Positions 56,341 to 62,934 of a DNA stretch of 62,934 nucleotides are shown here, one piece after another. The position numbers and the translations under genes are program-made. Positions within the stretch are counted from its first letter, which is position 1. Every line of letters starts with the position of its first letter. The notes beneath the pieces were generated by a model. The model was not told the DNA's origin and did not search any database. It saw only the letters and a program-made list of their open reading frames with translations. The DNA is from Diplocarpon mali (lineage: Eukaryota; Ascomycota; Leotiomycetes; Helotiales; Drepanopezizaceae). The DNA lies in NCBI GenBank assembly GCA_024741835.1, contig JAENRP010000034.1, positions 169,526 to 232,459 of the forward strand. Direction: 5' to 3'.

Positions 56341-57639
56341 AACTCTAAATCTAAAGCTTAGAAACTAGGATTAATAATCTCTTATAAGAAAAATAGCATA
56401 TTCCCTAGTTTAGTAATAGATAAAACTCGGCCACTATAAGCCAACTTAGTAGTTCCTATTATCAGACTCCTGCTTCTTATTATTTAGAATAACCAGCTAA
56501 TATAAGAATGTAATAGCTAGCTAAAGAAGGAGGAATTGATCCTAACTAGCACTTTGCCAATATTAATATTATAGAGTACTAAGGAAACGGCAATAGAAGA
56601 CAACTAACCTGCAACTTTTGCAATAATAAAGAACCTAATTGCGCTTTATATAAGTATTGTAATAATTGCCCTCTTTTCCTTTATTTTATTAATATTAAGG
56701 TTATATATATTAATAAGTATAGGATGCTTTGCATTAGGGATCCTAGGCTAGAAGCTATCCTTATTAAAAAGCACTAGAATCGCTTATAGTTATAGACTAT
56801 TTGAATGATAATATATAATATAAAATAAGATAAGAATTTGGTTAAACAATAGCGTATTATAAATATAAACGCTAAAATCCCAACTTATATATATATAGGT
56901 CTAATTAGCAATCTACTTAAGGGAGTTCTTAAGGACCTAGCTTTTGATCAAATAGCTATAGAAGTTAGAGGTATCTCTATCTTAGGATAGGTTAATAATA
57001 ATGTTTCAGCTAATATTAATGCTGCTTTTATATCTAAGAACCCTCGGAATTCTTAGCGTCCTTTTAGATCTTCCACTTTACTAATACTAATAAAACCAGC
57101 TAAAGTCTAGAAATTAGCATATGCAACTTAGGAATCTTAATATAGAGTCCAAACGCTAAAAGACACTTAATAATTTAAAACTATAATAAATAAGGATAAA
57201 GCCGATATAGTAGACGAATTAATTAGAGATATAATAGATGAAGATAGCTTTAAGCTTAAAGATTAAGAAGTTGAAGTTATTGCGCGGACCCTTGACCTTA
57301 AGCGAAAGAGATAGATATTAAAATAGGAAAAATTCGTTAACAAATACGCTAGTTCAACTGTAATAGAGAAAGCTATAGAGAATGTTATAGCCTAGCAAAT
57401 TAACCTTATATTTAAAGACTTATTTGGTTTGACTGAACGCTTTAATAAAGTGCTAGGAAAGCATATCCTAATAGCCTTTAAAGATTTAAATAATAATAAG
57501 GAAATGGAAATTGTAATATAAAAGAACTTTAAGAAGCACTTAGCCTTAATCAAATATCTCTAGATTATAGAAAACGAAGGAACCTAGAGGTACTACGATA
57601 TTATAGCAATAGCTTTAATATCTTAGAATATTAATTGAA

Positions 57640-57960
57640 ATTGTTTAGCAATTGTAATAAAAAGCCCTATTATTATTTGTTTAATAGAAGAATCAATTAA
57701 AGCAAAGGCTTTGATCGATTATAATTTAGAAGTTAATATAATAACTAGAAAAGTAGCAGAAATGGCTTAATTAATAATTGTTAGCGATCGACTCTTTATT
57801 TATTCGACTATCTTTAGATTAAAATACAATTTTGATAGATAGGTGAAAAACGTAAAGGTTAGAGTTAAAGGAATTATTAATTATACTAACTTTCTAGTAA
57901 TAGAGAATTCTTTAAATGATATTCTTTTAAGAATGCCCTTTATTTTAAAATCTCAGCTAA
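57640..57960 (+). pseudogene. Gypsy-3 protease, RIP-mutated
   Basis: K-A-L-I-D-Y-N-L-E-V-N-I-I-T-R-K-V-A-E fits a retropepsin site (family A-L-I-D-T-G-A-E-V-N), with Thr-Gly changed and the catalytic Asp kept. D-I-L-L-R-M-P-F downstream matches the family's I-L-L-G-M-P-F block. Confidence 0.75.
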
Positions 57961-58350
57961 TATTTAACTATCTTAAAGATAGGCTTATAAAAGCTAGCCT
58001 TTAGAATATAAATCAATCCTTAAAAGGATAAATAGTTATCGCAGGAGATATAGCCGAATTCTAGAATAAGGTTTTAGGAAACGATTAGCTAGCATAAGGG
58101 CTAGGCTTAATGCTAATAAAGGAGGGCACTTAGCAAAGAGTTATAGCAAAAGAAAGGTGAGTTTATCGATTTTAAATAATAGTAATTTGACTTGCGGTCT
58201 TAACTTAAGAGTCAAATCTGGAATTTTGAAAAATAGTACAATCGGCGTTTTATTAGCTTAATAATTAAGAAAAAAGAAAAATAAGGTAAAGAAAAGAGTT
58301 CGTTTTATAAATTTCGATAATTTACTAATCATTTTGAAAAACCTAAAAAC

Positions 58351-58375
58351 CACTTATAAGCTAGACCCGCAAGTG
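58351..58375 (+). repeat. Clearest copy of the CACTT/AAGTG motif
   Basis: A 25-bp copy starts CACTTATAAGCTAGACCCGC and ends AAGTG, with inverted 5-bp ends. It is in the opposite orientation to the Gypsy-2 copies. Confidence 0.7.
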
Positions 58376-58959
58376 AAAAATAATAAAATTACTAATAATA
58401 TTTCTATTTATATACTTTAAATTGATAATTTAGAAAATCTTTTATTTGTTTTTAAAAAGGAAAATTCGGATCGTTTTATAAGATTTGATAAAAAAGGAAA
58501 GAAGTAGAGAAGTATAGTACTAGCTAATATTCGAACTATATATAAAAGTAAGGCCGATAAAGTATAACTAATAGATTGGGGAATCTCTAATGGCTCAAAG
58601 CCTAGAGGACTAGATGATTAGTTTGAATAAGATAAGAAGCTTCGACCTCTAAAGCTAAGTGGCAAATTCGATAAGTTTATTATAGGCAGATTTTCTAATA
58701 AACCTATCGGATATCGATTAATAAAAGAACATTTCGATATGCTAAAAATTAGAGAAGACTTAATAGAATAAGAACGCGAACTACTTTATAAAACCTTAAT
58801 AAATCGAAAGGACGCCTTAGCTTTTGACTAGATAGAACTTGGCCAGATTTAAGAAGAGGTTATACCTTATATTAAGATTAAGATAATACCTTATAAAGCC
58901 TGGCAAGAGAAAACATTCGGAGTCCTTAAAGCTCTTTAAGAAAAGGTAATTGAAATATT

Positions 58960-59580
58960 AAAGGATAGGCTAAAGTAAGGTGTTCTTAAGTTCTATAATA
59001 GCCTTTATAGGAATAAATGGTTCTTAATTGCTAAAAAGGAGAAGGGAACTTACAAACTAATAATAGTAGTAGTAAAGATGAACCGAGTAACTGTTAAAGA
59101 TGCTAATATTCCTTTAAATATAGATGAATTCTTAAATAAATTCGTAGGATTAACCCGCAGCTCTCTTATTAACTTCTTCTTTAAATATGACCAATTTATT
59201 TTTAATATTAAATTAAGAGATATAATAGCAATTCAAACCCCTCTTAAGCTACTTCAGATGATAAGATTACCTTAAGGGGCTATAAATTCAATTGCTTAAT
59301 TTATTTAAGTAATTTATAAGATACTAGTAGATTATATACCTAATATTGCGCTCCCTTATATAGATAATATAAGAGTAAAAGGATTAAGATCATTTTATAA
59401 CTATAAAGAAGTTCTTTCTAGTATATGACGATTTATAATAGAATATATATAGAACCTAGACCAGGTGCTTATACAATTTGAAAGGGTAGGAGCAATAGTT
59501 GGTCCAAAGTTATAATACTATCTCCTATCGATAGAAATTGTTAGTTTTATTATTAATTCCAATAGCCGAAGTCCTTAAAG
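58960..59580 (+). pseudogene. Gypsy-3 reverse transcriptase, RIP-mutated
   Basis: Contains Y-K-L-I-I, M-N-R-V-T-V-K-D-A-N-I-P-L-N and S-L-I-N-F-F-F-K-Y-D-Q in a 65-codon open stretch (59078-59275). I-A-I-Q-T-P-L-K-L-L-Q-M and a catalytic part A-L-P-Y-I-D-N-I follow, in which the second Asp of the motif is now Asn. A following E-Y-I-x-N-L-D block supports the lineage call. Confidence 0.88.
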
Positions 59581-59779
59581 GGCTAAAGTACTTAAAATCG
59601 ATAAATAGAAGAGGTATAATAATATGGCAGAAGCTTGCGCATTTATTAGAGTTGTGGTATACTATCGCATTTAAATTAAGGATTTTGCTAAAAAGGTAGC
59701 ACCTATTTACTCCTTATTTTGAAAAGGGGCTGAGTTTTAATAAGAGAAACCCTAAATAGAGGCTATAAAATAACTAAAG

Positions 59780-60240
59780 CAAGTATTACTTAAAGCGCCT
59801 TATTTGATCAAAATAGACTATAGAGCTAACGCTAGGCCAATTATACTAATAGTTGATATAAGCTTAATTGAATAAGGTACTATCCTTCAATAAGCTAATA
59901 GCTAGTAGAAAAGATATTTAGCTCGCTTTAAAAGTGGTCTTTAGAATCTAATAGAGATAAAGTATAATATTATTAAATAGGAATGTAGAGGTGCTTTAAA
60001 GGTAATGAAAAAGATAAGAAGCGACCTTTATAGCACTTACTTTATTCTTAAAACCGATGCTAAAATACTAGTAGAATAATTGAATAAAGCTATAAGCGAC
60101 TTACTAAGAGCCTTGCTAATAAAATGGATTGCTTAGATAAGACTGATGGACTTTAAAGTCAAATATATTCTAAGAATAAAAAATACTACCGCCGACGGCC
60201 TTTTAAAAAGAACTCGGCCCTACCCCTTTGATTTGATTAA
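59780..60240 (+). pseudogene. Gypsy-3 RNase H domain, RIP-mutated
   Basis: P-I-I-L-I-V-D-I-S-L (first Asp), N-I-I-K-x-E-C-R-G-A-L-K (Glu), F-I-L-K-T-D-A-K and T-T-A-D-G-L-L-K-R (end block) are all present and correctly spaced. Confidence 0.87.
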
Positions 60241-60539
60241 AGAAGACGAAATAGATATTAATAAGTAGGTAGAAAACGAAGTTAATTATCTATTAATATA
60301 TTGCCTTAAAGGGATTCGACTTGCAAGCCTAGCCCGCGAGTTAAATAAGAGAATTTTATCACCTAACTACTTAAGTGATTCTAAAGAAATCGTAAAGTTT
60401 TTAATTACGCTTAAATAACTAAAGATAGTTGCTTTTAAGGATTTTTAGAAATTCAAAGCTAAAGCTTTAATTTATCTAGTATAAGGAAGACGATTATTTA
60501 AAAGGAGCGATAACTCATTCCTTATATGACTCTGCTTAG

Positions 60540-61640
60540 ATAATGAAAAACTAAGGGCTAAGGCTATTTAGGATATTCATAAGGAAACTAGCCATTAAGG
60601 AGCTGAATCTACTTACTACTAACTCTTAAGAAAATTCTTTTGAAAAGGCTCTTTTAAGGACTATAAAGCTTTTGTAAAGAGTTGCATCCCTTATTAGAAA
60701 TGAAAACCTAGTTGTAAGGAAAATCCCTTATTCCTAACCTGGCCATTAGGCCTTTTTTATAAAGTTAGCCTTAATATTATATAAATACTAACTATTAAGA
60801 ATAGGATAATATGTTTTATTTTAGCAAAGGAAGACCTATTAGGATGGCCTAAAGGACGACCTTTAAGATCTGCTAACTTTAAATCTATTGCAAAGTTCCT
60901 TTAAGAAGATATAGTCTATTGCTATAGACTTTTTAACAGATTAACTATTAATAAAGGCCTTAAAAACAAAGGAGTAGTTAAAGCTTTCTTGCGAAAATAT
61001 AGTATTAAATAGGTTTAAATCTTAGCGTATAACTCGAAAGCTAATAGAGTAGTAGAACGAGGATATTATAATATTCTTAATAGTCTATCTAAAGTTACTT
61101 ACAAAGGATTTAAGGATTAGATAAAACGCTTTTATAAAATACTCTTTGCTTATTGAATGATAATCTATAAACCGACTAGAGTTATACTATTTTTCCTTAT
61201 TTATAATAGAGAGGTATAGCTCCCTCTTAAATCCTAATAGCTTATTTAAAGATTATTTAACTATAGTCAAATTCGGAACCGTTCCGATTTGCTTGCAATA
61301 AGATGCTAATAACTTAAGCTTTGAGATATAGATATAAAGGAAATCATTCTGCAAAAGAAACGATATTAGGAAAAAGCTAAAGAAGCGTAGGCTGCTTCTA
61401 AAGTACTTAAAACGCACCCTATTTGAAAAGATAATCTCGTCTTAGTCTATAATATTGCAAGAAGTATTAATATATTAGTAGATACTAAACTTGACTATTA
61501 ATAGCTTAGTCTATTTAAGGTTAAATCTAAGTAAAAAGAAAAGGGATACTATTCTCTTTAGGAACTTAATAAAATCGATATTAAAGGAACCTTTGCAGCC
61601 AACCGACTAAAGCGCTTTTATTAATGCAACTAGACCTTAT
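60540..61640 (+). pseudogene. Gypsy-3 integrase, RIP-mutated
   Basis: The zinc finger is I-H-K-E-T-S-H followed by K-S-C-I-P-Y-x-K (second Cys of the pair now Tyr). The core has A-K-E-D-L-L-G-W, Y-N-S-K-A-N-R-V-V-E-R-G-Y (catalytic Glu kept) and L-P-L-K-S near the core end. It closes with G-T-F-A-A-N-R-L-K-R-F-Y, the family's terminal block, with no chromodomain after it. Confidence 0.85.
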
Positions 61641-61870
61641 TCCCTTTAAAAGATAAATTAGAAATTAATACAACCTCCGAATCCTTTATAGGAACCGATA
61701 GTAATATAAGCAATTTTAAACCTTTAGATAAAGATTAAGATTTTTCCAATTTGACTTATAAGCCAGTCCTATAAGTAAAGAATATTAAAATACCTAACTA
61801 ATTGCGACCTTAAGTTATTATTCCTAAAATATCCGAAGAATGCAAGCAGGAATATTAAACGATTTCTTAG

Positions 61871-62169
61871 CCTATTAATTGTCTTACCTCCCTTTAATCC
61901 TTATTTTTACATTTTCAGCAAGGTCACCTCTTTTATTATTTAAGATATAGATCTTTTAGGATCACTTTAAATTCTTACCTACTCTGACTTATTTTATATT
62001 CTTAATATTAGCCTTTAATTATAATATTCCTATTACTTTCCTTAAATAATAAATAAAAAGTCCAATTTCCTTAATATATATATAGTAAACCTATTGCAGC
62101 TTATATGCCCTTTTAATTCTTATACCCTATTAAACTCTCTTATTTATACTACCTATCTTTTATAAGCAA
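61871..62169. other. No gene recognised
   Basis: AT-rich sequence after Gypsy-3 with a T-rich bias and a TATATATATA stretch at 62072-62081. It may contain a Gypsy-3 LTR, but no partner is visible to define it. Confidence 0.45.
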
Positions 62170-62934
62170 TATACCTTTAAAGAACTTATAAATGGTTTTA
62201 TCTACTATAATAGGGGATAAATAAGTATTAGTTATAAACTTCTCTTAGGACAGTAGAGCTATTGTATTATTAAAGAGCTTTAAATCAACCTACGCAGCCT
62301 TAGGAGATATAGAGTAATAAAAACTCCTTTTAGCTTATGCGAATGCCATTAGCAACCTTTCAACTTAGGTAGCCCTTGGAATTCTCTAATTTAACAACTT
62401 CTTAACTAAAGAATTAAGACTGAAGGGAATCTTTAAAGAGGAATTCTTAGCTAATGCAGATTAATATATAACCTTAGCTAACACTTTCAAAATAGACTAA
62501 GATAAAAGAGAAGAATCTATTTAACAATTGGATAATTTAACTATTAATAAGAGAAGACTCTTATTTCATTCGCGCTTCTTAATAAATATTGATTTTAATA
62601 ATAGAAGACAAGTATTATTAAAAATTCTTAAGGAAAATACTCCTACCGCTTGAGCTATTTAAATTCTCAATTTCTTTATTATTTAAAAAGGAGTAGTAAA
62701 ATTCTAAGGCAATCGAATTCGTAATTACAGATTTGTAGGCCTATTTAATATAGTACTTATAGCAGCTAATAGGGCTATAAAAAGATCAAATTGGGCTATA
62801 GATATTACCCTACTTAATAGTACTATTATTAATATGCTAAGGCTCTGCGCTTCTGCTTATAGTTTGCTTATTTTAAAAGAGAACTGGACTCTTATAATAG
62901 GGTTTAAATAAGATTTCTTTAATAATAAAGAAGG
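62170..62934 (+). pseudogene. Unidentified RIP-mutated frame running off the right edge
   Basis: About 250 codons in one plus frame are readable with TAG and TAA as the main interruptions. Protein-like parts include A-I-V-L-L-K-S-F-K-S-T-Y-A-A-L-G-D, L-L-F-H-S-R-F-L-I-N-I-D-F-N-N-R-R and a hydrophobic end. I do not recognise it. It could be a gag or accessory frame of another element, or a duplicated host gene caught by RIP. Confidence 0.5.

Larger units (their letters stand above)
55301..61870 (+). mobile_element. Gypsy-3: RIP-mutated Ty3/gypsy element of a different lineage
   Basis: Plus-strand gag, protease, RT, RNase H and integrase are readable. The RT and integrase sequences differ from Gypsy-1 and Gypsy-2 and no chromodomain follows the integrase, so this is a separate gypsy lineage. 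Boundaries are approximate; no pair of LTRs was found. Confidence 0.87.

Overview
ORGANISM AND OVERALL CHARACTER. The window looks like nuclear DNA of a filamentous ascomycete (Pezizomycotina). The two intact genes have short GT-AG introns of 45-61 bp with fungal donor and branch signals. The rest is dominated by Ty1/copia and Ty3/gypsy LTR retrotransposons destroyed by C-to-T/G-to-A transitions in CpA/TpG context, the signature of repeat-induced point mutation (RIP). Reading frames can be followed for kilobases if TAG and TAA are read as former Trp or Gln codons; TGA stops are rare. No tRNA, rRNA or CRISPR was recognised. The species cannot be named from the sequence.

LAYOUT. (1) 1-5941: minus-strand chromodomain Ty3/gypsy element (Gypsy-1), cut by the left edge and inserted into a plus-strand Ty1/copia element (Copia-1, 5942 to about 8767). 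(2) About 8.8-28.6 kb: an island of more normal composition with few genes. Its left part holds two solo LTRs with perfect target-site duplications (9245-9543, 11085-11247), a 276-bp Tc1/mariner-derived miniature element with perfect 40-bp inverted repeats (9914-10189), a decayed ankyrin-like frame, a threefold 272-bp tandem repeat and an 11-bp minisatellite. Its right part holds the only two convincing host genes: a three-exon organellar-type asparaginyl-tRNA synthetase (minus, 22616-24305) and a divergently transcribed four-exon microbial-type PARG/TIGR02452 protein (plus, 25568-26702). (3) About 28.6-62.9 kb: nested, RIP-mutated retrotransposons. These are Copia-3 (minus, to 31386); full-length Copia-4 (plus, 31387-38569, 172-bp LTRs); full-length Copia-5 (plus, 39993-48017, 299-bp LTRs, TSD ATTAA) inserted into the gag of Gypsy-2 (plus, about 39.5-53.4 kb); Copia-6 (minus, 53368 to about 54.36 kb) interrupted by Gypsy-2; Gypsy-3 (plus, about 55.3-61.9 kb); and an unidentified mutated frame running off the right edge.

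HOW IT FITS TOGETHER. The nesting gives an order of events: Copia-1 before Gypsy-1, and Copia-6 before Gypsy-2 before Copia-5. The two solo LTRs belong to the same families as Copia-5 and Copia-4. They are shorter than the length RIP usually needs and keep CpA sites that the full-length copies have lost. No new defence or metabolic system was found. The most distinctive items are the intact miniature transposon, the solo LTRs as built-in unmutated references, accessory frames downstream of pol in two copia elements, and a roughly 25-bp motif with CACTT/AAGTG ends recurring in the gypsy elements.
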